Assembly: GCF_011806405.1 (NCBI RefSeq) | Contig: NZ_JAATOW010000003.1 | Location: 186,001-250,000, forward strand | DNA: 64,000 bases | From: Pseudooceanicola sp. HF7 | Lineage (GTDB): Bacteria > Pseudomonadota > Alphaproteobacteria > Rhodobacterales > Rhodobacteraceae | Direction: 5' to 3' | In this document: positions 33,866 to 44,100 of the stretch, piece by piece | How positions within the stretch are numbered: position 1 is the first letter of the stretch | Layout: each line of letters starts with the position of its first letter | Translations under genes and position numbers: made by a program | The notes under the pieces: model-generated | Seen by the model: the letters and a program-made list of their open reading frames with translations, nothing else | The model's database searches: none | What the model was told of the DNA's origin: nothing

Positions 33866-34474
33866 TTATGACTTGCGGCCGATCCGGGGCTCCGTTCCTG
33901 CGATCAGCCGTTGGATGTTCGCGTGATGGCGGATGAAAATCAACAGCGCCAACAGAATGCACAGGATAACGGCATCGCTCCGCCCCAGTAGAACAGCCCA
34001 GACGGGGCTGAGCGCCGCCGCGGTCAGGGCCGACAGGGAAGAGTAGCGCAGCACCGCTGCCATCACCGCCCAGGTCGCGCAACAGGCCAACCCGATTGGG
34101 AAGGAAAAGGCCAGCAGGGTTCCAAGGAAGGTGGCCACGCCCTTGCCGCCCCGGAAGCCCAGCCACACAGGGAAGCAATGCCCCAGGAAAGCAGCGAAGC
34201 CCGCGATCTGGACCGCGTCTTCGGGGGCAAGGGCCCGGGCGATCAGCACGGCTGCCGCGCCCTTGCCGCTGTCCAGGATAAGGGTCGCAAGCGCCGCGCC
34301 CTTGTTGCCGGTCCGCAGCACGTTGGTCGCGCCGATATTGCCGGACCCGATCTCTCTCAGGTCACCCAGGCCAAGGGCGCGGGTGATAACGATCCCGAAG
34401 GGCACCGAGCCCAGCAGGTAGCCAAGCAGGGCTGCCAGCAGCAGGACGAGGGGAGGGGACACAAGCTCCGGCAT
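33866..34474 (-). CDS. plsY: Glycerol-3-phosphate acyltransferase PlsY
   Basis: PlsY uses acyl-phosphate to make lysophosphatidate in the inner membrane. The 202-residue multi-helix protein has the family motifs GSVPFG, SGNIGATNVLR (about residues 44-54) and FRGGKGVATFLG. The ATG overlaps the stop of the pyrC-like gene by one base, implying coupling to the pyrimidine cluster, an arrangement I regard as characteristic of Rhodobacterales. Confidence 0.95.
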   Translation of the reverse strand: MPELVSPPLVLLLAALLGYLLGSVPFGIVITRALGLGDLREIGSGNIGATNVLRTGNKGAALATLILDSGKGAAAVLIARALAPEDAVQIAGFAAFLGHCFPVWLGFRGGKGVATFLGTLLAFSFPIGLACCATWAVMAAVLRYSSLSALTAAALSPVWAVLLGRSDAVILCILLALLIFIRHHANIQRLIAGTEPRIGRKS

Positions 34475-35757
34475 CAGAATTCCGCTCCGTGGACTTGGAC
34501 GCCGTTGACCCAGGTGGCCCGCACCTTGCCCTGCATGCGGGCGCTGTCGAAGGGCGTGTTCTTGGATTTGGACTTCATCTTGAAACGGTCGAGCACGAAG
34601 GGCGCATCCGGATCGAACAGCACCAGATCCGCCGGCGCGCCAACGGCCAGTCGCCCACAATCAAGCCCCAGCCGTTTTGCCGGGTTCAGGGACAGCGCCC
34701 TGAACAGCACAGGCAATGTCAGATCCCCGGCATGGACCAGCCGCATGGCGGCGGGCAGTAGCGTTTCAAGCGCCACGGCACCAGAGGCGGCCTCTTCAAA
34801 CGGCAGGCGCTTGCTTTCCTCGTCCTGCGGAGTGTGCATGGAGGAGATGATGTCGATCAGGCCGGAGGCCACGGCCTCTACCACTGCCTTGCGGTCATCT
34901 TCGGAGCGCAGCGGCGGCTTGACCTTGAAGAAGGTGCGATAGTCGGCAACGTCGTATTCGTTCAGCGTCAGGTGGTGGATGGAGACGCCAGCGGTCACGT
35001 CCAATCCGTTCTTCTTGGCACGTTCCAGTGGGGGCAACGCACGGGCCGTGGTCACCTGGTCGAAGTGGTACTTCGCGCCGGTCATCTCAAGCAGGGAGAT
35101 GTCCCGATCGATCCCCATGCGCTCAGCCATGGGAGAGGCGGCAGGAAGCCCGCGCAGGGCGGCGAATTTTCCGGTGGTGGCGCAGGCCCCGGCAGAGAGG
35201 CCAGGTTCCTGGATATGGCCGATGACCAGCGCGCCGCGAGCGCGGGCGTAGGTGAGCGCCCGGGACAGGACCTTGGTATTCGTGACGACGTGGTCGCAGT
35301 CCGTGAAGGCGACGGCACCCGCGTCCAGAAGGAAGCCGATCTCCGTCATTTCGCGGCCGTCACGCCCTTTCGTCAGGGCCGCCATGTGCAGCACCTTGAC
35401 CGGCGAATCCTCTCGCGCGCGACGAGAGACGAATTCCAGCGTTTCAGGGTTGTCGATGGAGGGCAGCGTATCGGGGCGGGTCACGATAGTGGTGACCCCT
35501 CCCGCCGCGGCTGAGGCGCCAGCGGTGCCGAAGCTTTCCTTGTGGCGTTCGCCCGGCTCGCAGACCTTGACGCCGATGTCGACGATGCCCGGCGCAAGGC
35601 AGAGCCCGCGGCAATCAATCACGTGGTCGGCAGCGGCCTGTTCGGCCTCGGCCCCGGTGGCAAGGATCTTGCCATCTGCCATCAGAAGGCTGCCCAGGTC
35701 GGCGATCTCCGCTTCCGGGTCGATAAGTCTCGCGTTGGTCAGAAGCGTCGTCGTCAT
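34474..35757 (-). CDS. pyrX: Dihydroorotase-like protein, predicted inactive (PyrC'/PyrX)
   Basis: This 427-residue amidohydrolase belongs to the class I dihydroorotase group, but the metal-site motif is lost. The canonical DxHxHxREPG is DIGVKVCEPG here (residues 60-69: Gly62 and Lys64 for the two His). The catalytic TDHAPH is SMHTPQ (306-311: Met307 for the Asp, Gln311 for the last His). VSIHHLTLNE retains the third-site histidines. As in pseudomonads, where a non-catalytic PyrC' supports aspartate transcarbamoylase, it probably stabilises PyrB. A true dihydroorotase must lie elsewhere. Automated annotation would call it pyrC. Confidence 0.85.
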   Translation of the reverse strand: MTTTLLTNARLIDPEAEIADLGSLLMADGKILATGAEAEQAAADHVIDCRGLCLAPGIVDIGVKVCEPGERHKESFGTAGASAAAGGVTTIVTRPDTLPSIDNPETLEFVSRRAREDSPVKVLHMAALTKGRDGREMTEIGFLLDAGAVAFTDCDHVVTNTKVLSRALTYARARGALVIGHIQEPGLSAGACATTGKFAALRGLPAASPMAERMGIDRDISLLEMTGAKYHFDQVTTARALPPLERAKKNGLDVTAGVSIHHLTLNEYDVADYRTFFKVKPPLRSEDDRKAVVEAVASGLIDIISSMHTPQDEESKRLPFEEAASGAVALETLLPAAMRLVHAGDLTLPVLFRALSLNPAKRLGLDCGRLAVGAPADLVLFDPDAPFVLDRFKMKSKSKNTPFDSARMQGKVRATWVNGVQVHGAEF

Positions 35758-35834
35758 TGGCGGGCCTTGGCAGGGATGAACTCCCGCCCGCTATAAAGCA
35801 GATCGGCCCCGGGGTGTAGGCGCGAAATCGAGTC

Positions 35835-36416
35835 TCAGAGCAGCCAGAGCGCGATGGCCACCAGCGCGAGGAGCACGCCAATCCCCAGAACGAGGGAGGC
35901 GATCCAGGCGCGGCTTCGTGGGGTCGGTCCCATTGGCGGCACGGCGGCGGGGGCCCCGATGCCGGACGCGGCGATGGAATGAAGCGGGGCTAGGCCGATG
36001 GCGCTGCGCTCGGCCTCGTATCGGCCCACCAGGCTCATGCCCCTGGGAAGGACCACGTCCTGGTTTCGACCTTCGGAAACGCGACCACGCAGCAGGACCA
36101 CAGGGCCTTGCAGCGCGTTCAGGCTGGACTTGTCCTGCGTAACGGCCGCCGCATTCAGTCCCATGCCATCGGTCAGATAGGCGGCCAGACCGATCCCTGT
36201 CAGGTCTTCGGGGTTGATAAGCTCCACCTGCTTGGCCTGATCATCCGGCAGTCCCAGCAGATCCGCCGCCGTCGCACCAGCGGCGCCATTCAGACGGCGG
36301 GGCGAAAGAAGAGCGGCCATCTCTGGCGCTTCGGGATCGGTCGCGATCACGAAAACCGCATCGCGATCCGTCGGCTGAAGCTTCAGGACATCCGTTCCGG
36401 CAAGTTCCGGGGTCAT
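35835..36416 (-). CDS. Tail-anchored conserved protein between pyrB and pyrX
   Basis: This 193-residue protein has a cytoplasmic domain of about 120 residues (VFVIATDPEAPEMAALL; an Ala-rich linker after residue 150) and one C-terminal membrane helix (about 172-193) with no residues after it, the layout of a tail-anchored protein. No family is recognised. It lies 85 bp after pyrB and 77 bp before pyrX on the same strand, so it may be co-expressed with the aspartate transcarbamoylase complex. Confidence 0.65.
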   Translation of the reverse strand: MTPELAGTDVLKLQPTDRDAVFVIATDPEAPEMAALLSPRRLNGAAGATAADLLGLPDDQAKQVELINPEDLTGIGLAAYLTDGMGLNAAAVTQDKSSLNALQGPVVLLRGRVSEGRNQDVVLPRGMSLVGRYEAERSAIGLAPLHSIAASGIGAPAAVPPMGPTPRSRAWIASLVLGIGVLLALVAIALWLL

Positions 36417-36501
36417 GGCGCGCCTCCTCTATCCTGCCGGGCTGATGCCCGACGTCGTGAACCTAACCGGCCAGACGCCCGGTAAGTTCCGCGCCCGGAG
36501 G

Positions 36502-37449
36502 TCAGGCCGCTGCCGCGCGGCGTTCCTGCAGGTTGCGCGCCAGAAGCTCCATCGCCGCCATGCGCACGGCCACGCCCATTTCAACCTGCTCCTGAATCAC
36601 GGAGCGGTTGATGTCATCGGCGATCGTTCCGTCGATCTCGACCCCGCGATTCATCGGGCCGGGGTGCATCACGATGGCGTCCTCTGCGGCAAGGGACAGC
36701 TTGGCCTGGTCCAACCCGTAACGGTGGTAGTACTCGCGTTCCGACGGGATGAAGCCGCCGTCCATCCGTTCCTTCTGAAGGCGCAGCATCATCACCACAT
36801 CGGCCCCCTTGAGGCCTTCCTGCATGTCCTCGTAGACCTCGCAGCCCAGTTCGGCAAAGGCAGAGGGCACCAGGGTAGGGGGGCCGATCAGCTTGACCCG
36901 GTTCTCCATCTTGTGCAGCAGCAGCAGGTTCGACCGTGCCACGCGGCTATGGGCGATATCCCCGCAGATCGCGATGTTGAGCCGGTGCAGCCGCCCCTTG
37001 GCGCGGCGGATGGTCAGCGCATCCAGCAGTGCTTGCGTGGGGTGCTCGTGCCGCCCGTCGCCGGCATTCAGCACGGCGCAGTTGACCTTCTGACTCAGCA
37101 GGTCCACAGCGCCGGAATGGGGGTGCCGCACGACCAGCAGGTCAGGGTGCATGGCGTTCAGTGTCAACGCCGTGTCGATCAGCGTCTCACCTTTTTTGAT
37201 GGAAGAGGCCTGCATGGCCATGTTCATCACATGCGCGCCAAGGCGCTGGCCCGCGATCTCGAAACTGGACTGCGTGCGGGTCGAGTTCTCGAAGAACATG
37301 TTGATCTGGGTCAGGCCCCTTAGAACGTCGGTGTTCTTGTTGTCTGACCGGTTGAGGGCAACGTAATCCTCCGCCAGGTCCAGGATGGCGGTGATTTCAT
37401 CGGGGGCCAGGGGCTCGATGCCCAGCAGGTGGTTCTGGCGAAAGCTCAT
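36502..37449 (-). CDS. pyrB: Aspartate carbamoyltransferase catalytic subunit
   Basis: PyrB condenses carbamoyl phosphate with aspartate, the first committed step of pyrimidine synthesis. The 315-residue product has [13 protein letters not shown] (carbamoyl-phosphate site, about residues 52-64), [22 protein letters not shown] and [11 protein letters not shown]. The ATG at 37449 gives family length; the frame is open upstream. It heads the pyrB-orf-pyrX-plsY group, with no pyrI regulatory subunit, consistent with a PyrX-type partner. Confidence 0.95.
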   Translation of the reverse strand: MSFRQNHLLGIEPLAPDEITAILDLAEDYVALNRSDNKNTDVLRGLTQINMFFENSTRTQSSFEIAGQRLGAHVMNMAMQASSIKKGETLIDTALTLNAMHPDLLVVRHPHSGAVDLLSQKVNCAVLNAGDGRHEHPTQALLDALTIRRAKGRLHRLNIAICGDIAHSRVARSNLLLLHKMENRVKLIGPPTLVPSAFAELGCEVYEDMQEGLKGADVVMMLRLQKERMDGGFIPSEREYYHRYGLDQAKLSLAAEDAIVMHPGPMNRGVEIDGTIADDINRSVIQEQVEMGVAVRMAAMELLARNLQERRAAAA

Positions 37450-37609
37450 GGCCTCATCTCCGCTTGTCGGTCTGGCCCGCTTATAGGCGGGTCCGGTGCC
37501 CGTCAGCAAGCTCTGGCCATCGAGAAGAATCGGCCATCGAGCACCGGCCATCAAGCACCGCTTCCGCCCGCCCGCCGGGGGCGTTACGGTGTCGCTCATG
37601 GAGCAGGAC

Positions 37610-38392
37610 ATGGAATCGGCACTGGATTGGGACCTGGCGCGCAGCATGCTGGAATGGCAGCTGGAGATGGGCGCCTCTGAAGCGATCGGCGATGGTCCGG
37701 TCAACCGGTTCGAGCTTGCGCCCGAACCGGCCCGCAAACCCGCGGCTCAGGCGACCCCCGACGAGGTCCGTGAGCGGGTGGAGGTCAACGCGGTCGAGGA
37801 AGCGCGGATCGCAGCTGAGGGCGCCGACAGCCTTGAGGCATTGCGCGCCGCCCTTTCCGCCTATGACCATTGCGAATTGCGCAACGGGGCCCGCAACCTG
37901 GTGTTCTCTGACGGTCAACCGGGCGCGCGCCTGATGATCCTGGGCGAGGCGCCGGGCCGGGACGAGGACCGCCAGGGCAAGCCCTTCGTCGGTCGAGCCG
38001 GCCAGCTGCTGGACAAGATGCTGGCCGCAATCGGCCTGTCGCGCGGCGCGGAAAAGCCCGAAGAGGGCGTCTACATCACCAATGTACTTCCCTGGCGGCC
38101 CCCGCAAAACCGCGATCCAAAACCTGAAGAGATCGCCATGATGCTGCCTTTCGTGCAGAAGCACGTGGCGCTTGCCAAGCCTGACGTCCTTTTGCTGATG
38201 GGGAATATCTCTTGCCAGGCGGCGCTCAATAAGCGCGGTATCCTGCGGCTGCGCGGCCACTGGGCAGAGGCGTTCGGACTGCCGGCGATGCCGATGACCC
38301 ACCCGGCCTACCTTCTGCGCCAGCCCCAGGCCAAGCGAGAGGCCTGGGCGGATCTACTGGCGGTGCGCGCTAAGCTGGAAGGCAAGGGCTGA
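37610..38392 (+). CDS. Family-4-like uracil-DNA glycosylase lacking Fe-S cysteines
   Basis: This 260-residue DNA-repair enzyme removes uracil from DNA by family homology. Motif 1 is [10 protein letters not shown] (111-120) followed by GKPFVGRAG; the middle segment is [14 protein letters not shown]; the last motif is [10 protein letters not shown] (His231). Family 4 normally binds 4Fe-4S through four cysteines; here only Cys88 is at such a position, while Tyr85, Trp162 and Met178 replace the other three. An N-terminal extension of about 75 residues is present. The start is uncertain: GGAG at 37600-37603 favours the ATG at 37610, but 37598 is possible. It overlaps the LysE gene by one base. Confidence 0.86.
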   Translation: MESALDWDLARSMLEWQLEMGASEAIGDGPVNRFELAPEPARKPAAQATPDEVRERVEVNAVEEARIAAEGADSLEALRAALSAYDHCELRNGARNLVFSDGQPGARLMILGEAPGRDEDRQGKPFVGRAGQLLDKMLAAIGLSRGAEKPEEGVYITNVLPWRPPQNRDPKPEEIAMMLPFVQKHVALAKPDVLLLMGNISCQAALNKRGILRLRGHWAEAFGLPAMPMTHPAYLLRQPQAKREAWADLLAVRAKLEGKG

Positions 38393-39006
38393 TGCCTGTC
38401 GAGGCGCTTGTCCTGCTGACCTTCATCCCCGCCGCGCTGGCTTTGAACCTGACCCCGGGCGCGGACATGATGTTCTGCGCCGGGCAGGGGCTGCGTGCGG
38501 GGCCTGCGGCGGCTTGGCGGGCAAGTGCCGGCGTGGCAGTCGGCGGCCTGTTGCATGCGCTGATCGCCGGGTTGGGCGTGGGCGCGCTGGTGTCCAGCCA
38601 TCCCATTGCCTTCGAGGTCATCCGCTGGCTGGGGGCTGGCTACCTGTTGTGGATGGCCGTGCAGATCCTGCGCTCTGACGGGCCGGGCCGGGCTGATCTG
38701 AAGCCCGCGAAGCCTTTCCGCGACGGGTTGCTGGTCAACCTCTCGAACCCCAAGGTGATCCTTTTCATCCTGGCCTTCGTGCCGCAGTTCGTGGACCCGG
38801 CCCATGCCGTTCTGCCACAGTTCCTGGTCTTCGGGGCGGTGCTGGCTGCCGGCGGGCTGGTGATCAACGGGCTGGCCGGCGCGCTGGCGGGTCAGCTTCA
38901 GGCGCGGTTCGCGGCCCGGGGCAAGGCCGGACGCTGGCTCAACCGGATCTCTGCAGGGATCTTCGGCGCGCTCGCCCTGCGCCTCATTCTCATTGACCGG
39001 AGCTAG
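38392..39006 (+). CDS. LysE family translocator
   Basis: This 204-residue inner-membrane exporter of the RhtB/LysE group has six hydrophobic segments and the N-terminal signature LNLTPGADMMFCAGQGLRAGP. It also has NLSNPKVILFILAFVPQF near residue 115. It likely exports an amino acid or homoserine lactone-like compound; the substrate cannot be told. The start overlaps the glycosylase stop by one base, and moaB begins 4 bp after its stop, so the three are one transcript although their roles look unrelated. Confidence 0.9.
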   Translation: MPVEALVLLTFIPAALALNLTPGADMMFCAGQGLRAGPAAAWRASAGVAVGGLLHALIAGLGVGALVSSHPIAFEVIRWLGAGYLLWMAVQILRSDGPGRADLKPAKPFRDGLLVNLSNPKVILFILAFVPQFVDPAHAVLPQFLVFGAVLAAGGLVINGLAGALAGQLQARFAARGKAGRWLNRISAGIFGALALRLILIDRS

Positions 39007-39009
39007 GCC

Positions 39010-39540
39010 ATGACGGAAAGAGACTTCATTCCAGTACGGATCGCCATCCTGACCGTCAGCGACACGCGCGGACCAGAAGATGACCGCTCCGGCGACACGC
39101 TTGCCGCGCGGGTCGAAGGGGCGGGCCATGTCCTGGCGGATCGGAAGATCCTGCGAGATGATCGCGCCGACATCGCCGCACAGCTGCGGGCCTGGGTCGC
39201 GGATCCGGGCGTTGATGTGGTGATCTCGACCGGGGGGACCGGGCTGACGGGGCGCGACGTGACCGTGGAGGCGCATCGCGACGTCTACGAGAAGGAAATC
39301 GACGCCTTCGCCACGATGTTCACGATGGTCTCGATGCAGAAAATCGGCACCTCAGCGGTGCAAAGTCGGGCAACAGGCGGCGTGGCGGGCGGAACCTACC
39401 TGTTCGCGCTGCCCGGAAGCACGGGGGCTTGCAAGGACGGTTGGGACGAAATCCTGTCAAAACAGCTCGATTATCGGCATATGCCCTGCAATTTCGTGGA
39501 AATCATGCCGCGGCTGGATGAACACCTGCGTCGTAAGTAA
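39010..39540 (+). CDS. moaB: Molybdenum cofactor biosynthesis protein MoaB
   Basis: This 176-residue MogA/MoaB-fold protein binds or adenylylates molybdopterin. Motifs are ILTVSDTRGPEDDRSGD (about residues 11-27), STGGTGLTGRDVT and FALPGSTGACKDGWDEIL. It carries the residues expected for MPT binding. It is separated from moaDE by about 13 kb. Third gene of the glycosylase-lysE-moaB transcript. Confidence 0.94.
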   Translation: MTERDFIPVRIAILTVSDTRGPEDDRSGDTLAARVEGAGHVLADRKILRDDRADIAAQLRAWVADPGVDVVISTGGTGLTGRDVTVEAHRDVYEKEIDAFATMFTMVSMQKIGTSAVQSRATGGVAGGTYLFALPGSTGACKDGWDEILSKQLDYRHMPCNFVEIMPRLDEHLRRK

Positions 39541-39645
39541 CCGTTCAACCATAACGAATTTGTGGCTTGGCAGACTGCGGGGCGGTACAGAGAATGGGCG
39601 GGTGAACCGCGCCGCCATCTGTCTCCTTCATTGGATAAGCCACGC

Positions 39646-41106
39646 ATGCGATTTCTGGTTCGAAGCCTGTCTGGATTGTTCCTGCTCTCACTCACCCTGG
39701 GGTTGCTGGCCTATGCCGGCTACCTGATCAACGGGGCGGTGCAGGACCGGTTGTCGCAAGAGCCTTTCATCCCCCAAGCGCGCGAACGGACCTTTGCCGT
39801 GAATGTCGTGACGGCAGAGCCCCAGACCCTGCGCCCGGTGCTGACGGTCTTCGGGGAAATTCGCAGTCAGCGCACGCTGGATATCCGTGCCTCTGCCTCT
39901 GGCACGGTGGTTGAGCTGGCGCCGGAGTTCCGGGAGGGCGGGCAGGTCAGACAGGGGCAGGTCCTGTTGCGGATCAACCCGACCCAGGCACAGGCCGCGC
40001 TTGACCGGGCAGAGGCGGATCTGGCGGATGCGCGGTCAGAAGTCCGCGATGCAGAACGCGGCTTGGGCATTGCCCAGGATACGCTGGTGGCGGCGAGGGA
40101 TCAGGAAGACCTGCGCACCCGCGCCCTGGATCGACAGAACCAGCTTGTGGAGCGCGGACTTGGCTCTCCGGTCGCGGTGGAAACGGCAGAGCTTGCCTCG
40201 GCCGCGGCGCGGCAGTCGGTTCTGTCCTCTCGCAGTGCGCTGGCCCAGGCAGAGGCGCGCATCGACAGCGCTGCCACCGCCTTGTCCCGCGCGCAGATCG
40301 CGCAGAGGGAAGCGCAACGGGATCTGGATGACACGGTTATCCGCGCGGGCTTCGATGGCACCCTGTCCGGCGTGACCCTGGTTCAGGGCCGGCTTCTGGC
40401 CGCGAACGAGGTGCTGGCGCAGCTGGTCGATCCGGAGGCGCTGGAAGTGGCCTTTCGGGTCTCCACCACGCAATACGCGCGCCTGCTGGATGAGACCGGG
40501 CGCCTGATGGGCCTGCCGGTGGAAGTCGCGCTTGAGACCCTCGGCGCGGCCTTGACCGCCGAAGGGCAGATCAGCCGCGACAGTGCGGCCGTGGGCGAAG
40601 GGCAGACCGGGCGACTTATCCTGGCGACGCTTGAAAAGGCCCGCGGGTTGAAACCAGGGGATTTTGTCACCGTCCGGATTGAGGAAGAGCCCGTCGAACA
40701 GGTCGTGCGGCTGCCGGCAACCGCCCTTGATGCGGCCGGAACGGTGCTCGTGGTCGGAGAGGATCAGCGGCTTGAGGTTCAGCCGGTCACGCTTGAGCGC
40801 AGGCAGGGCGATACGATCCTTGTTCGTGCCCCGGAGCTGCACGGGCTTGACGTAGTGGCACAACGCACCCCGCTGCTGGGGGCGGGCATCCTTGTGCGGC
40901 CCAATCGCCCCGGAACGGCGGAGGCAGAGACGACAGAGCCTGCGCTGGTGGAACTCTCCGCAGAGCAGCGCCAGCGCCTCATGGCCTTCGTGGAGGCAAA
41001 CAGCGTTCTGCCCGCAGAGGTGAAGACCCGCATGCTCGGGCAGCTCGAACAGGCCAAGGTGCCGGCGGAAATGGTCCAGAGGCTTGAAAGCCGGATGGGG
41101 GGCTAG
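39646..41106 (+). CDS. Efflux RND transporter periplasmic adaptor
   Basis: This 486-residue membrane-fusion protein has an N-terminal anchor (about residues 8-30), a lipoyl/barrel-sandwich half (ILDIRASASGTVVEL region), a long alpha-hairpin coiled coil (about 110-230) and beta-barrel regions. It also has an unusual extra C-terminal helical extension of about 50 residues (LSAEQRQRLMAFVE onwards). It connects the RND pump encoded next to an outer-membrane channel, which is not encoded here. The ATG at 39646 is chosen because the anchor begins there; no strong ribosome site is visible. Confidence 0.9.
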   Translation: MRFLVRSLSGLFLLSLTLGLLAYAGYLINGAVQDRLSQEPFIPQARERTFAVNVVTAEPQTLRPVLTVFGEIRSQRTLDIRASASGTVVELAPEFREGGQVRQGQVLLRINPTQAQAALDRAEADLADARSEVRDAERGLGIAQDTLVAARDQEDLRTRALDRQNQLVERGLGSPVAVETAELASAAARQSVLSSRSALAQAEARIDSAATALSRAQIAQREAQRDLDDTVIRAGFDGTLSGVTLVQGRLLAANEVLAQLVDPEALEVAFRVSTTQYARLLDETGRLMGLPVEVALETLGAALTAEGQISRDSAAVGEGQTGRLILATLEKARGLKPGDFVTVRIEEEPVEQVVRLPATALDAAGTVLVVGEDQRLEVQPVTLERRQGDTILVRAPELHGLDVVAQRTPLLGAGILVRPNRPGTAEAETTEPALVELSAEQRQRLMAFVEANSVLPAEVKTRMLGQLEQAKVPAEMVQRLESRMGG

Positions 41107-41109
41107 GCC

Positions 41110-44100
41110 ATGCGCAGGGTTCCCGGCCCGGCGACGGGTGTCTTGAGCTACTTCACCCGCCACCGGACCGCCGCGAACCTGCTACTTGTGCTCATGCTGG
41201 CTGCGGGTTTGGCCGCCCTGCCGCGCATGCGGGCGCAGCAGTTCCCGGATGTGATCGTGGATGATATCCGCGTGAGCGTGGGCTGGCAGGGCGCGGGGGC
41301 CGAAGACGTCGACCGCGCCATCGTGCAGGTGCTTGAACCCGCGCTTCTTGCCGTTGAGGGCGTCGCGGAGTCAGAGGCGGATTCAACAGAGGGCCGCGCC
41401 CGCATCGACCTTGAGTTCGAGCCGGGCTGGGACATGGCGCGCGCGGCGGATGACGTGCAGGCTGCCGTGGATTCGGTCACCAACCTGCCGGAAGAGGCCG
41501 ACCTGCCGGAGGTCACCCGCAGCGCCTGGCGTGACCGGGTGACGGATGTGATCGTCACGGGGCCGGTGGGAATGGACCAGCTGGCCCGCTTCGCCGATGA
41601 ATTCGTGGCCCGGCTGTTTGCTGAAGGGGTCACACGGACGACGATAAGGGGCCTTGCCGCCCCGCGCACGGTGATCGAGGTTCCCTCCCTTGCCCTGATG
41701 ACCCACGACCTGACACTGGCTGAGATCTCCGATGCCATTGCGGCAGAGGTGGACGGGGATCCCGCCGGCGATGTTACCGGGGCGAATGCGCGTGTCAGGA
41801 CCGGGACGGAAAAGCGCTCCGCCGATCAGATTGCGGGGATCGTCCTGCGGTCCGAACCCGGCGGCAACACCCTGACCGTAGGGGACGTGGCGCGCATTCG
41901 GGTCGAGGGCGTGGACCGGCTTCGGACCTATTTCGTGGGCGATGATCCGGCGATCTCTGTCCGGGTGGACCGTTCGGACAAGGGCGATGCCATCGCGATC
42001 CAGCGCCAGGTTGAAGAGGTCGCGGCCCAGATGCAGGCGACCCTGCCAGAGGGCACGCGCCTGGATCTGATCCGAACCCGCGCGGACAGGATCGCCGGGC
42101 GGATCGAGATCCTGCTGGACAACGGCGCAACCGGGCTGCTGCTTGTGCTCTGCCTGCTGTTCCTGTTCCTGAATGCCCGCACGGCGATCTGGGTGGCCGC
42201 TGGCATTCCCGTCGCCATGCTGACAGCCATTGCCCTGATGTACGCAGGCGGCCTGACGCTGAACCTGATCTCTCTTTTCGCGCTGATTATCACGCTTGGT
42301 ATCGTGGTCGACGACGCCATCGTCGTAGCCGAATATGCCGATGCCCGTGTCCGCGACCATGGCGAACCACCCGTGATGGCCGCAGAGAACGCCGCGCGGC
42401 GCATGGCCATGCCGGTCTTTTCCGCGACGGTGACCACAGTCATTGCCTTTTTCGGGCTGACCGTGATCGAAGGCCGGTTCGGAGAGATGATCGCCGATAT
42501 CCCCTTTACCGTCATTACGGTCCTGCTGGCCTCCTTGGTGGAATGCTTCCTGATCTTGCCCAACCACATGAGCCACGCGCTGGCCGGGGGCGGGGAGGAG
42601 CGCTGGTATGATGTCCCCTCACGGACCTTCAACCGCGGCTTCGAATGGGCCCGCGAGCGGCTCTTCCGGCCCTTCATGGCGGGCATCATCCGGGCCCGTT
42701 ACCCGGTCCTGGCCCTTGTCGTCGTGCTTCTTGCATCGCAAGTGGCGCTGTTCATCCGTGGCGATCTGCAGTGGCGCTTCTTCAACGCGCCGGAACGGGG
42801 ATCGGTCACCGGGAACTTCATGATGGCCCCCGGGGCAGGGCGCGAAGACAGCCTTGCCATGATGCGCGAGATCCAGCGCGCGACCGAAGCCGTGGCACAG
42901 GATTACGAGGATCGCTATGGGGTCAGTCCCGTGGCCTATGTCCTGGCAGAGATCGGCGGGAATTCCGGGGCCTATCTCTCCGGGTCCGACAGCAAGGATC
43001 CCGATCAGCTGGGCGCCGTGACAATCGAGCTGATCGATGCCGACCTGCGCCCCTATTCTAGCTTTGCCTATGTGGCGGATCTGCAGGAGGCCGTTCAGAA
43101 CCACCCCTTGGCAGAAGTGGTTTCCTTCCGGGGCTGGCGATCGGGACCGGGGGGGGATTCGCTGGACGTGCAGTTCTACGGCGGGTCGGCGGACACGCTG
43201 AAGGCCGCCTCCGAGATGCTGAAGACGGAGCTTCTGCGCTACCCCGAGGTGTCCGCGGTCGAGGACAACCTGTCCTATGACAAGCAGGAGTTCATCCTGG
43301 ACCTCACGCCGCAGGGGCAGGCGCTTGGTTTCACCATAGATGACCTTGGGCGCGTGCTGCGCCACCGGCTGAACGGGATCGAGGCCGCGACCTATCCCGA
43401 GGGCCCGCGCAGCGCCGAAATCCGGGTCAGCCTGCCGGAAGACGAGCTGACGGCGGACTTCCTGGAACGGACGATGTTGCGCAGCCCCGCCGGCCAGTAC
43501 GTGCCACTCGCCGATATCGTGCGGGTGACGCAACGCAGCGGGTTCTCCACGGTGCGGCGGGAAAACGGGCTGCGGGGGATCTCCGTCACAGGCGATATCT
43601 CCGAAGATGACCCGACCCGCGCGCAGGAGATCATGTCGGCGCTGGAAGAGGAGATCCTTCCCAATATCGTCGCGCAGCTCCAGATCGAATACCGCCTGTC
43701 CGGACTTGCAGAGCAGGAAAGCAGCTTCCTGTCCGATGCGCTGCAGGGCCTGATCTTCGTTCTGACTGGGATCTACCTGGTGCTGGCCTGGGTCTTCTCC
43801 AGCTGGACACGGCCGCTGGTGGTGATGGCGATCATTCCCTTCGGCCTGGTGGGCACCTTCTACGGACATGCGATCTGGGACGTGCCCCTGTCCATGTTCA
43901 CGGTGGTGGGGCTGCTGGGCATGACTGGGATCATCATCAACGATTCCATCGTGTTGGTGACAACCATCGACGAATACGCGCAAGAGCGCGGGCTCTTTCC
44001 CTCCATCATCGATGGGGCGGAAGACCGGCTGCGCCCTGTCGTGCTGACCACCCTGACCACGGTTCTGGGTCTTGCGCCGCTGCTTTACGAAAGATCTAGC

